A stretch of 64,000 nucleotides of DNA, taken from Taudactylus pleione (taxonomy: Eukaryota > Chordata > Amphibia > Anura > Myobatrachidae). The stretch spans positions 3,148,001 through 3,212,000 of the forward strand of contig JAUIMM010001030.1 in assembly GCA_031769625.1 (NCBI GenBank), in the 5' to 3' direction. This document shows positions 21,814 to 32,518 of this stretch, piece after piece. The notes below the pieces were generated by a model that was not told the origin of the DNA, did no database searches, and was given only the letters and a program-made list of their open reading frames with translations. The translations under genes and the position numbers were made by a program. Position 1 is the first letter of the stretch, and every line of letters starts with the position of its first letter.

Positions 21814-22920
21814 TGTCGAAGCCGGAAAATTGGCTGAGACAGGATCGGTTTAAAATTAGATTGAGGTGACGCCATTTAGCGAATGGCAATGAGACGCCAT
21901 TTTGCGACTGGCCGCCCAGCACCATTTTAGTGAAAATCGCCATTATAAGTACATACGGCGATGCTATTATTTAGCGTTGTGCGATTCCCATGCAATAGAA
22001 AGAAGTTAGAAGTCCTCACCACATAAATACAGACAGCCACTAACACATATAAAATGATTATCCCTGCAAAACACGTACCATGGTGTACTCCACAAAACAC
22101 ATAGTCGCACAGCGCTAACTAGCGTCTTTTCTCAATTCCCCAATACTTACACACTGCACACTTACATAAAAGGTTCCCTAGCATTAAAGTGTAATATTCA
22201 AGGTTTATGCAGTAATTATTAATGTGGTGTATTAAAGGTTATTTGATATCTAAGGTTTAGTACATGGTAAGCAGACCGTGTTTTGTGTTGTACTGATCCA
22301 CTGTGTCTCAACAGATTTCCGGTATCATCGGTGAGAAGATCGCAACATGCTTCTGCAAACTATGGACTATAGAGAGTTAAAACATTGAAATTTACTCTGT
22401 AATGTTAGCAGCTTAGATTATCATGCAGCAGGAAAAAGGACACAAAGGGTTGTCGGAGGCTGTTTGTGTCCATTAAAATTGACCTATGAATTATCCTGTA
22501 ACAGAAGTACCTTTAAGAAGAACCAATGGAATTATGCCAAACTTGTCTATTGTACTGCCTATCCCTGTAAAGAGTATATATGTGCGCTCTCTGAACCCAG
22601 TCTTGAGTCTTCTTGCTGTGCTGTTGACGGAGGTTTCTAATGCTGATGCCGGTATCTGGGTCCAGAGCGCGTGCATATGTAACAACTGTACCTTGGGTCT
22701 ATATGATTTATTTGCGCTAATTGTCTTTAGATCACAGCGTGTAACCATCTGTTTTTATATTGAATAATAACTTTTTGTGCTTTGGAACCACACTCAAAGT
22801 CTGAAAGCATTTATTTACTGTGCGACTCATTAAGCTAAATAGTGACAATTTTAGAAGGTATAGGCAGGATTTTAGAAGGTATAGACAGGATTGCATAGAT
22901 GTTTTAATTAGGTATCCATA
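21814..22920 (+). repeat. 5' LTR of the endogenous retrovirus
   Basis: This 1107-bp repeat begins TGTCGAAGCC and ends GGTATCCATA. It matches the 3' LTR over its full length apart from the insertion there. A TATA-like box (TATATA at about 22575) lies downstream of a CCTGTAAAGAG segment and would place the transcription start in the last third. Confidence 0.93.
22575..22581 (+). promoter_or_regulatory. TATA-like box in the 5' LTR
   Basis: The sequence AGAGTATATATGTGCG is the only well-placed TATA motif in the LTR and is conserved in the 3' LTR (about 33280). The function is inferred. Confidence 0.5.
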
Positions 22921-22922
22921 GT

Positions 22923-22940
22923 TGGGGGCTCACAGTGTGA
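22923..22940 (+). other. Primer binding site, proline-tRNA type (partly degenerate)
   Basis: TGGGGGCTC starts two bases after the LTR end and equals the first nine bases of the classical tRNA-Pro primer site. The following nine bases (ACAGTGTGA) no longer match, so either the site has decayed or another tRNA-Pro-like primer was used. Confidence 0.7.
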
Positions 22941-23288
22941 ATCACGCTACCGGTCACTTGGTAACACTCGGTAGCAATCTCTCAGCAAAAGGGTGGAGGC
23001 ACCATAGCAGGATAACGCATTGTACCTTTAAAATCTGCTACCACTTTTTGTTGTTGAGAGTGCGCTACCTGTTATTGTTGCTTTAGGAGCACTGATTAAG
23101 AATCCAGGGATGAGGGAGGAAAAAGTTTGTTTTCCTTCATTGATAGTTTTTTATGTTAAAAAGGGGAAATCGCATTATTGTGTATGCGACCAGTCACACT
23201 ATAGTGTAAAAGTCAAATACGTGTTGTGTAGTAGACGCATTATTGTGTACGTGACTAGTCACACAATAGCGTATATGTACTTCCAGTA

Positions 23289-23510
23289 TTGCTGCCACGT
23301 GTTTTGAACAAAGCCATTGAGAGTGCATTGATAGACAGCATTGTTGTAAGCATCTTGATCAGTGTTGCCATAGTCTGGGAAAACGTGTATTTTTCTGCTT
23401 TGTTAGTTGGGGTAACATGTTCCCTAATTAAGGGTATCATAGGACCCTTAAGGACTAGGCACAAGGGTCGACCTAGAAGCTTGGTAGTAGATACAGTTCT
23501 ATACACATAA
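23289..23510 (+). CDS. Small hydrophobic ORF in the retroviral leader
   Basis: This 73-codon frame lies between the primer site and gag. It contains two hydrophobic stretches (about residues 16-30 and 34-48) followed by a basic segment (RTRHKGRPR). I do not recognise it. It may be a chance frame, since retroviral leaders rarely code, but the amphipathic layout is like a small membrane protein. No second copy is available to test conservation. Confidence 0.2.
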   Translation: MLPRVLNKAIESALIDSIVVSILISVAIVWENVYFSALLVGVTCSLIKGIIGPLRTRHKGRPRSLVVDTVLYT

Positions 23511-23724
23511 GCAGGTGTAGTTGTTGTCTTTGTTGTAGGTTCAGTTCCCAGTGTCATTACAGTATTCAGTGATCGGTTAGGGTTATTTGAGCATTGTAAT
23601 TGAACTGCACAGTTTTGGCTAAATTGTGATTGTGAACTGGGTAGAGGGTGGACAAAATCACTGAAAAGGGTAGGTGTTATTGGAATACCTACATACTAGC
23701 AGTTGAAAGGTAGTCAAAAAGGGA

Positions 23725-23856
23725 ATAGGTGAGTGGAGGTATCTAGACGTTCTTCCATAGGTGAGTGGAGGCATCTAGACTTTCTTCCATAGGTGAGTGG
23801 AGGCATCCAGACTTTCTTCCATAGGTAAGTGAAAGTATCTTGACTGTCTTTCACCA
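23725..23856. repeat. 32-bp tandem repeat in the retroviral leader (four copies)
   Basis: Four consecutive units of ATAGGTGAGTGGAGGCATCT plus AGACTTTCTTCC differ by a few bases each. The array sits in the untranslated leader, and each unit carries a GGTGAGT or GGTAAGT splice-donor-like word. Confidence 0.85.
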
Positions 23857-23982
23857 GTTTAAATCTCTATTGAAAAGCTTAGGGTTCTCCCAGATGGGGG
23901 CCAAGCAAACGCTATAGATGTTAGATGATGTGCTGCTGTTGGAAGCTCCGCTTGGGTCGGCACGGCATATTATGCATACTAA

Positions 23983-24535
23983 GGCCCTCAATCAGAGCCG
24001 TATGGTCTGAGTAGAGCGCACGCTCTGAATGAGGGCCGCTCTCCATAATTATGGAGCGTCCTCCTGGACGCTCGTATAGCTGTGGGTCACCACCCACAGC
24101 CTATACGAGCATGCAGTTTGATGGCCATGATGGTCTTGACCATCGCGACCATCGCCACTGCGAGCCGGAGCCTGCGGTTGAGGTTGGTTTTCAACCGCAA
24201 GGCACGGAGTGATTTTGGCTCTATCAGAGCCAAAATCACTCCCACTGACATCACTAGTGATGTCAGTGGGCTGGCTTCTGATGGTAGGCGTTCCCTTGGG
24301 AACGCCTCCATCAGGGAGGCACGCCCCCGGCACGCCCACCAAAGGGGGCATGCTGTCAATCAACATCGACAGCACGCTCCCTTTGATCAGACACAACGAG
24401 CGAAGGAAATTCCTTTGCTCGTCGCGTCTGGTGCATGCGCACGACGGAGCTCCCGCCGTCGTGCGCATGCGCAGTGCACAACATCAACCCACTTGCGAGC
24501 GGACAGCCGCTTGCGAGTGGGTCTGAATCAGGGCC
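23983..24535. mobile_element. Hairpin-string MITE, copy 1 (in retroviral leader)
   Basis: Termini GGCCCTCAATCAGAGC and TCTGAATCAGGGCC with target duplication TAA (23980-23982 and 24536-24538) indicate a Harbinger-type insertion. The interior is a chain of about a dozen adjacent perfect or near-perfect stem-loops, including a 30-bp palindrome at 24241-24270. Open frames over it on both strands are by-products of the symmetry. Confidence 0.93.
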
Positions 24536-25147
24536 TAAGTACGGTGCTTATGCAATTAGGTACTGTGATGTATGGTTTAAAATGAAGATTGGCAGCTTTG
24601 ATAAGGAGGTATTGAACAATGTCTGAGATAGCATCTGTATGGTGCGCTCTCAAATAAAAATGGTGAAATATAACAAGTGTTTAAAACTATGGCAGGTGAG
24701 GGGGATACGTGGCTTAAAGGTGTACACACGACGCAACCTATTGTCTTGAGCAAGTTACCAGAGAGTACACACAGCGCTAAACTGTGGTGCGTGCGCACCA
24801 CGAGATAACATGCACGTGCAGCAAGGTAGCATTGCGGAAGGTATTGCCAGTGGTTCACACGCACCACCACCACCCTATGCAGATGGGGGTGCAGGTACAG
24901 TTGTTGAAAAAACCCATAAAAATGTAACAAGTAACTTGTACCCTCTCTTAAGTAATCATAAAGACACTGTTTATGATGCGGATGATGAGCCTATTGTTAT
25001 GTCTGCCATTTCCCATGCTGGACACATGTTAGATGCTCCACCACAACAAGCACAAGTGGTGCCGCCATCTTCATCAGTGATAGTACAGGAAGTGTTAACA
25101 TCCACTGCACCAACAGAGGAAGATGTTAACCCTATACATAGCAGAAA

Positions 25148-25553
25148 TAGGTGCTTGTGAACAGGGGAGTGGAGATCCGAATGCAGGCATGCCTGACTAT
25201 GCAAACAGCGTTTTATGGGAGTGCATAATTAACTAAGTAGTGTCATGGCACATGTGACATGGGAGGTTTTTACACTGACTTGATCGTAGTGCTTAAGAGA
25301 GGGTATGGTCAACCTTAAGCTCTATGACTAGCTCCGATGGTCTCGATTAATCCTTATATGCCCGGAGATGATGTGTATTGCGAACGAGAAGGGGGCATGC
25401 TTTTAGTCTTACGGCCGCATCCTTCCCTATGCTCGTCCAGCTAACGATCCCATCTTAACGACGCATCTTGCTAGTGCTTCATTTGCATATCCAGCCCTAT
25501 TACCTTACGACCGAGCGGCCGCAATGACCGACTCTGAATGAGGTCCTAAATCC
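25148..25553 (-). mobile_element. Truncated Harbinger-like MITE inside gag
   Basis: From GGTGCTTG to GACTCTGAATGAGG this is the reverse complement of about two thirds of the element at 16780-17377 (for example GGGGAGTGGAGATCCGAA). One terminus is present at 25536-25550 and the other end is missing. It separates the late-domain part from the capsid part of gag. Confidence 0.75.
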
Positions 25554-26701
25554 CCAGCCATGTAACAAGGTCAAAAGTAGCAGTGCAGCCGGCCTGCGTC
25601 CCATCTGAACAATAACTGCTCCGAATGGAAATGTGGATGCAAATGGTGTAGTGCCCACAAGGGAGGTAGCAATGCATTGTCCTTGGACAAGAGCGGAGCT
25701 AAATTCCATAATGAATGATTTCCCCGATCCTAAAAACAAATTAGCCAAATGCCAAAGATTTTTGAAAAATTTGGGTAGTGCTCAAGAGCCAACCAATATA
25801 GATTGGCGAGTGGTGTTAAGGGCTTGTCTTCCACGCAATACTGACGTGACAAAGTTTATCACGGACTGTGTATTGGATGGAGATGTTCCCTTAACAGACG
25901 AAATTAACCAAGGTAACATTTCCCGCAATATAACTCAATTGGGTGTGTATTGTCCAGTAGTAGTTAACAGGAGCAAAATTTTCACCATAAAACAAAAAGA
26001 GAGTGAATCTGCAGAGGATTATTGTAACTGAGCACTGCAGGCTATCACCCAGTACACTGGGTTAGAGGATATCAAAGATAGCACTCATCACAGGGGAATG
26101 ATCGTCACTGTACTTATGGATGGTCTAAAAGAGAACCTAAAGACCCAGTTCAGACCTCACAACCTGGCTGGAGGGGAGTCACTGTGGACACCCTCATAGA
26201 ATCCGCTATTGAACATGATAAGAACATCCTTAAAAAGAGAAAACCCAGAGCGAGAAACTAATGGCTGTTAGTATTCAAGCTCTAGAAGGAATGACTATAA
26301 CATCACAGCCAACATACACACATGCACCTGCACAGCTACACGTCCTCCCCAATCCTGCACCACCTCAAACACAACCCTACCCCACTTATCACACACAGCC
26401 ACAAAACCCATACTATCCACAACCAACATATTTCCCTCAATATCCTTACCCACACCCACCATCTTTCCCTTCCGCTCAACCCACACAGCAATCCTTTCAC
26501 CCACCCCACTCACAAGAGTGCTTCAACTGCAACCAAGTGGGACATGTAAGTAGGAAATGTAGGGTGAAGAGAATAGGACCCCCTAACCAGGGAGTACTTG
26601 GATATTCCCATAAGGGAAATACACAGATTACAGGAAACCCACAACAGTCACCAACTCCAATTGTGGCCGTAAATACTGTATTGGAGAGTGAGAGTCAATG
26701 C

Positions 26702-26704
26702 TAG
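26702..26704 (+). other. In-frame UAG between gag and protease
   Basis: The nucleocapsid frame and the protease frame are the same (frame 2) and are separated by a single TAG. Gammaretroviruses use readthrough at this position to make Gag-Pol. Here the codon may be the original readthrough signal; a downstream pseudoknot was not verified. Confidence 0.6.
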
Positions 26705-27290
26705 GTGTCAGGTCATACCAGTAGTCTACAGATAGTCAGGTTAACGGGAAATACTAGGGAAGAACCTGTAATGATGGTTGATGTAGCTGGTACGAAATAT
26801 AATTTTCTTGTAGACACAGGGGCGACCAGGTCAGTGATAAAATCTCCTGCTAATTTACAGGTGACCAGCGAGACAGTACCAGCAATGGGTGTAATGGGTA
26901 AAGTGCAACATTATCCTTTAACAAAGTCCACAGAGGTCACTACTGGGCCATTGCCTACCAGGCATTCTTTCCTCCTGGCAGCAGCGGCTCCTACTTACCT
27001 ACTGGGAAAAGATTTGTTATGTAAGATGGGATGTGTCATATATTGTATCCCTGATGGTATATTTTTAGATATCCCAGAGAGAGCTGCGCATGAGGTGAGG
27101 GATATGTTGGACACTCCCCAAAGGATAATGTATCACTCTACTGGTTTAAGTAAAAATCCATCTCAGGTAGATCAAATGTTATCCCAAATTCCAGATTCAC
27201 TTTGGACCAAGAATGGACAGAACACTGGATTAATGGCAAACGTTTGTCCCGTAATGGTAAATCTAAAAAGTGGTAGGCAAGCTCCTAAAA
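26705..27290 (+). pseudogene. pro: Retroviral aspartic protease region
   Basis: The frame continues directly from the gag UAG. It contains the catalytic DTGA motif (Asp codon 26813-26815) within a FLVDTGATRSVI context, and further on YLLGKDLL, matching the beta-strand after the flap in retropepsins. The protease would cleave Gag and Gag-Pol in the budding particle. The frame stays open to 27346, but homology to RT has already moved to another frame by about 27270, so a frameshift separates protease from RT. Confidence 0.85.
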
Positions 27291-29216
27291 TTCCCCAAGA
27301 ACCAATTAAAACAGGAGGTAGAATTAGGGGTTTATCCCATAATTGAGCGATTGTTACAGCAGGGAATTTTAGTTCGTATAGCTAGTGTAGCCAACAGTCC
27401 CATCTTTCCTGTAAAGAAGGGTGGTGGGAGGGTTTATAGGCTGGTACAAGACCTTAGAGGGGTTAATAAGGTGGTAGAGAGACAATTTCACATAGTGCCA
27501 AATCCAGCTGTCATTCTTACGCAGATCAATGCAACCCATTTCACTGTCATTGACCTCTGTTCTGCTTTCTTCTCTGTGCCTCTTCACTCTGACTGTCAGT
27601 ACCTATTCGCCTTTACATACAGGGGTGTACAATACACATGGACACGATTGCCCCAGGGTTTCATATACAGCCCCAGTATCATCTCCCAGGCCTTACATGA
27701 CTGTTTACAATCTTTTTAACCTTGCAATGGATCTATTCTAATACAATATGTGGACGATTTATTGTCATGTTCTGATTCATTTATGTCATGTTTAAATGAT
27801 ACTAAACTTTTGTTGCTTCATCTCTCGCAAACAGGATACAAGGTTGCTAAGGACAAACTACAGCCATGCCAGTCCAGGGTTAAATATTTGGGACACTGCC
27901 TAACTCAGGGCTCATGACATCTCACAAATAATAGAATCCAGGCCATACAGAACATGACACTGCCGCAGAACCAACAGCAAATTAGTACCTTCTTGGGAAT
28001 GTGTGGATACTGCAGAATGTGGATCCCAGGTTTTTCTGTTTAGGCCTTGCCATTACAGGACTTAGTCTCTTCCTCAAAGCCCGATCATGTCATGCACACA
28101 GAGGAATCAGAGCAGGCTTTCCTTAATCTTAAGGATAGTCTGGCAAGAGCACCTGCATTGGGAATACCTGACTATGAAAAACCTTTTGATTTGTATTGTA
28201 CGGAAGCCGATGGTTGTGCAGCAGGTGTCCTCACACAAAAACATGGTGATGCCAGTAGGCCCGTAGCATACTACAGTGCACAATTGGACACAAGATCACT
28301 CCCAACGTGTTTAAGAAGTGTAGCAGCAACTGTTCTATTGGTCAGTAAGAGTGAGGATGTGGTACTAGGCCATGATATGATTGTCTATACTCCCCATGCT
28401 GTATCTGCTCTGCTAAACTCTGCCCAAACCAGACATGTCTCCTCAGCTAGGTTCACAAAATGGGAACTAGCCTTAATAGCACCTGCAAACATCACCATCA
28501 AAAGATGCAGCATGTTAAATACAGCTACGTATTTACCATAAGTGCAACATGATGCACAAAGGGTGGAGAGAGGTGAGCCGCTGGCAACAGGTGGGTTCTG
28601 CAGGTATACTGATGCACATGATTGTATGGAATATCTGAATCAAACCTTTACTGCAAGACCTGACATACAGGATACACCTTTAGAAAATGTAGATGTGACA
28701 TTTTACACGGATGGGAGTTGTCATAGACAAACCGACACTGGAGAGTTATGTACAGGTTATGCTGTGGTAAATGACGAGGACGTTATAGAAGCCGAACATT
28801 TAGGCCCACCACACGTGGCCCAAGTGGCAGAAATGGTGGCACTAAAGAGAGCGTGTGAATTAGCAGAAGGTAAATCTGCTAATATCTACACTGACTCTAG
28901 GTACACCTTCAGGGTAGTACACGATTTCGGTGCCTTATGGCGTCTGAGAAAATTTATGACAGCAGCAGGCACACCAATTGCACATTCCAAACATATAAAA
29001 GGACTACTAACAGCAATCCAATTGCCAAAGGCAGTGGCAGTAATTAAGTGTAAATCCCATACATGTGAGGATGATCTGGTGTCACTGGGCAACAACAGGG
29101 CAGACGAAGCTGCAAAATGGGCAGCAGGGTTAAAAATGAATGTACAAACTGAACAAATCATGATGTTTCAAACAATTGATATGCTGAAATTAATTGAAAT
29201 GCAAAATTTGTGTTGA
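27270..29216 (+). pseudogene. pol: Retroviral reverse transcriptase and RNase H, several stops
   Basis: A single frame (phase of 27270) carries the gamma-type RT fingers and palm, with VKK, QDLRGVNKVVE and LPQGF motifs and the catalytic YVDD at 27747-27758. Connection and RNase H follow, with acidic residues in TDGS (28710-28712) and TDSRY (28893-28895). In-frame stops at 27717 (TAA), 27915 (TGA), 28041 (TAG) and 28539 (TAA) inactivate it, while the rest is well preserved, suggesting moderate age. The enzyme would copy the viral RNA into DNA in the cytoplasm. Confidence 0.92.
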
Positions 29217-30348
29217 ATCCAGGAAAAGTCAGTCTGGAGGTCCAAGGGATGTGGGCAAGAGTCCTCTGGACTCTGGAGAGATGGACAAGGTAAGCCAGTG
29301 GCTCCCAAGGCATATTACCCAAGCCTGGCTGAAGCAGCACACGGTCTGACTCATCTGGGAAAGCAAGGTATGTGTAAATTGGTGAGAGCATACTGGTGCG
29401 CACCGGGTTTTTCTTCTCAAGTGGAAAAGAGAGCAATGTCCTGTCTGACCTGCTTGAGGAAAAGCATTGGGAAACGATCCCTACCGAACTATCCCACATC
29501 CCTCTGACTGACGGACCTTTCCAGGTAATACAAATTGATTTCATCCAATTACCACCCTGCAGGAATCTCAAGTATGTATTAGTGTGCACTGATGTGTTTT
29601 CCAATTGGGTTGAGGCATACCCAGCTGCCACTAATACTGCTGCGTTTACTGCCAAGAAAATTGTTCAGGAGTTTGTGTGCAGATACGGTATCCCTAAAAT
29701 TATCGAGAGTGATAGGGGTACTAATTTCACAGGTGATGTTTTTCAAAATATGTGTAAACTGATGGGTATTAATAGTCAACTTCATACCCCCTACCGACTG
29801 CAAGCCAGTGCCAAGGTGGAGAGGACGAATGGTACTATTAAAAATAAATTAAGTAAGATCATGGCAGAGACTGGACTAGGATGGCCAGAGCATTACCGTT
29901 GGTCCTATATAGCATAAGGATCACTCCTAGACCCCCTTTAAATCTGTTCCCCTTTGAAAGACAACCTCATTTGATTATAAATCCACAGGAAGACTTGAAA
30001 GGTAACAATGAGGTAACTGTAAGGTATCTTATAACAATGAGTAAACAGTTAAAACAGCAACAGCAGAAACTGAAATTGTTGTCCCATGATATGCCTGAAA
30101 CAAACTGTCATGATGTTGAACCTGGAGAATATGTTATGGTCAGAAATTTCTTGCATTCAGGTTGTTTGACTGATCGTTGGGAAGGTCAGGTGTTGCTGAC
30201 GAGTACCACATCTTTGAAGGTGGCCGAGAGAGACATCTGGGTCCATTCCACTCACTGCAAGAAGGTCAACCAACCAGTGGAGAAAGAAGACAGAGATGAG
30301 GCTGATAACGTGGACCTGTCGATCGCGAGCTTGTTCCAGGTGGGTTAA
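29217..30348 (+). pseudogene. pol: Retroviral integrase, frameshifted
   Basis: The N-terminal HHCC zinc domain is intact in sequence (His 29340, 29352; Cys 29442, 29451). The catalytic core shows the D,D-35-E triad (Asp 29537, Asp 29711, Glu 29819), with exactly 35 residues between the last two. A frameshift lies between the zinc domain and the core (about 29450-29510), and a second near 29885-29915 moves the C-terminal domain (29881-30348) into another frame. Integrase inserts viral DNA into the chromosome. A stop at 29214-29216 also separates it from RNase H. Confidence 0.9.
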
Positions 30349-30402
30349 AAGGTTGCAGTGAGATATCTGAGCTAAAGAAATTTGCAGGTCCTTGCTGCGG
30401 CA

Positions 30403-32102
30403 ATGTACTGGTCTGCTGTGTTCATTTTTATATTCTCTTCCAGAGTTTCCATCATCCTGATTTGTTTGGGGATTTCTGGTTTTTGTGATGGGGGACTGAT
30501 AGAGGAGATGGGAGCTGATGACAGTATTGATGGAGTGGAGTCAAGTGGAGGAGTGCTATGCCAATCAGGGGAGTGTCTGACCAATCTTAGTACTATAATT
30601 GTTAAGAGATCTGCTATTTTAGATACTCGGAGACAGTGTGAAGGTCTATCGTCTGAGGATTATTGTATGTGTGAGTTCCGTGGGTCTGTAGTCAACGAGA
30701 CATGCATCCAACAGTGTCAACCTAAGTATAACCAGTATTGGGGTGGGTATCCTTTAGAAGATTATCACACCATGGTGGGCAAAATTTTTAACCAAACCGA
30801 CTGTTGGGTGTGCACCAATGACAACATAATGTAGGATTAGTGCCATTCCCGTTAAATATCTCTGAAATTTTAGAATTGCAGAAAGGAAAGACACTGGATG
30901 GAAAATCTCTTACTACCAAACCACTCCATTTTAAGCTCCACCAGTACCAAGCAGATAAAACACTTTTATGTTTGAACATCACCAACTCCAATGACCCAGG
31001 AAGTTGGGAGGTGACTGGGAATAACCAGATGATGACCTTCTCACAAAGAGCTGACCGTGAGCCTATGAATTATGAACTGTTATGCAAAATTAGGTCAGGT
31101 GGAAGACACTTCCGGTATAAATATACACTGAGTAACACCAAAGAAATGGTTGGCAGAATACCAGAAGGGTACTGTGCTAAGGTTATACAACCAGAAACAT
31201 GTAGTTGCCAGATGGGAGAACCTGAGATAGGATAATTTGTGAGGGAAATGTGTTTGATGATCTTGATGCATACTATTCCTTATGTTCTCCCCGATGATGT
31301 ATATTTTATATGTGGAAGGAAAGCATATAAGTGGCTCTCTCTGAGTTCTGAAGGTTTATGTTACCTGGGAAGAGTAGTCCCAGAGGTTATGGCCCTCACA
31401 CATGGTGAAATGCTTGGTATTCATAAAAACACACCATCACCATATCTTCACATACAGAATGAACACAGAGACAAAAGAAATATGATATCTGGTGATGTGT
31501 ATAAAGCCACCCAGTTAATTAGTGAGACAACTGGCTTTCAAGTTTTGGTAGCACTGGATCCCACCAGGATCACTCGGGGTACACTAAATTTTAGATATAT
31601 CCAAGATCTTGCTAAAGTAATATATAATACCGAGATGTATGATGACACATTCAGGTATACAGGTAGGGAGTTGCAAGCGTACAAGCAAGAACTGGTGCAA
31701 CACAGACTAGTGTTAAATTATTTAACAGCTGTCACTGGAGGGTATTGCATAACTTTGGCCACCCAATTTGGAGTAAAGTGTTGCACTTACATTACAAATG
31801 ATACCAGCGACCCCAAGGAGTTGATAGATTGGAAGATGGATGAAATTCTGCAGTTAAAATGGGAATTTCAAAAGAACCATGATGCTTCAATAGCTGAAGT
31901 AGAGGAGAAGGTAGAGGAATAGGTTTCATGGTTGAACCCAGTGAAATGGTTCTCAAGTCTAGGAGAGTGGGTCCAGGAGATGACTGCGAGCATAGGTAAA
32001 CTCCTGCTCCTAATACTGGTTGTCATCATAGTAATTGGCTTATGTGTAAGGTGTGTTCCTACTGTGTTGAAATGTGGAAAATGTAAAGATAAGGTAAACT
32101 GA
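30403..32102 (+). pseudogene. env: Retroviral envelope gene (surface and transmembrane subunits), broken
   Basis: The first ATG of the frame (30403) opens a hydrophobic signal-like segment. The surface part contains a CWVC motif (30802-30813), the position and type of the CXXC isomerase motif in gamma-type envelopes. A furin-like RDKR site (31467-31478) marks the subunit border. The transmembrane part has a heptad-like helix, then C-X10-CC (31746; 31779-31784), and a membrane anchor at about 31995-32050 with a short Cys-rich tail. Lesions: frameshift and stop near 30832-30840, stop at 31233-31235 and stop at 31920-31922 just before the anchor. The spacing before the CC pair is longer than the usual C-X6-CC. 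Confidence 0.88.
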
Positions 32103-32505
32103 AAGAATGAAATTATGATGGTGGTCAGTAGTAACAATATGAATACTGAGGTAAATGTAGAACTGCATTACAACCCTGAACTAGAAGGTACTATTGTATA
32201 ATATAAGATTTAGACATGCATAAAATGTGTTATTAAAATGTTATTTTAAAACATCTTAAATAATGTAAGTCCCTATTCCCCCTCAAGACTTCCTTTATAG
32301 GATTGGTGCATCCCCACATCTTTCCCATGATCTCCCAAGATCTGCGGTGTGCATATAGGGGTAGTTTTATGTCCCCTCCTAGAGACACATTATTGATGGA
32401 TTAAGAACCACCTTGTGCCATCCCATAATATAACATTAAATAATATGTCATAATGTAAGCCTAAATTAATTTTAAAATCAGAGTATGATAGCATGTTGTT
32501 TGCTA

Positions 32506-32518
32506 TCAAAGGGTGGAC
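32506..32518 (+). other. Polypurine tract of the retrovirus
   Basis: AAAGGGTGGA followed by C lies directly before the 3' LTR. It is imperfect (one T), as in many aged proviruses. Confidence 0.7.

Larger units (their letters stand above)
24650..26704 (+). pseudogene. gag: Retroviral gag (matrix remnant, late domain, capsid, nucleocapsid), broken
   Basis: Gag would assemble the virus core. The matrix part (about 24650-24810) is frameshifted. The frame at 24810-25160 contains a PPPPY late-domain motif (24864-24878) and a nearby LYPLL motif, both typical recruiters of host budding machinery. A truncated MITE (25148-25553) then interrupts the gene. The capsid part resumes at 25633 with WTRAELNSIMNDFPDP, resembling the start of gamma-type capsid, but has an internal TGA at 26029-26031 and a frameshift near 26170. 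The last part (26261-26704) has a His/Pro-rich linker and one CX2CX4HX4C knuckle (Cys 26519, 26528, 26558; His 26543), ending in TAG in frame with protease. Confidence 0.85.

Noticed and set aside
24049..24585. Frames of up to 167 codons on both strands at 24.05-24.59 kb, 33.63-34.18 kb and 49.05-49.53 kb
   Set aside because: All lie over the hairpin-string MITE; its GC-rich symmetry gives mirror-image frames on both strands with no protein motif.
28886..29655. Minus-strand frames opposite retroviral RNase H and integrase
   Set aside because: Shadow frames of conserved coding sequence on the plus strand.
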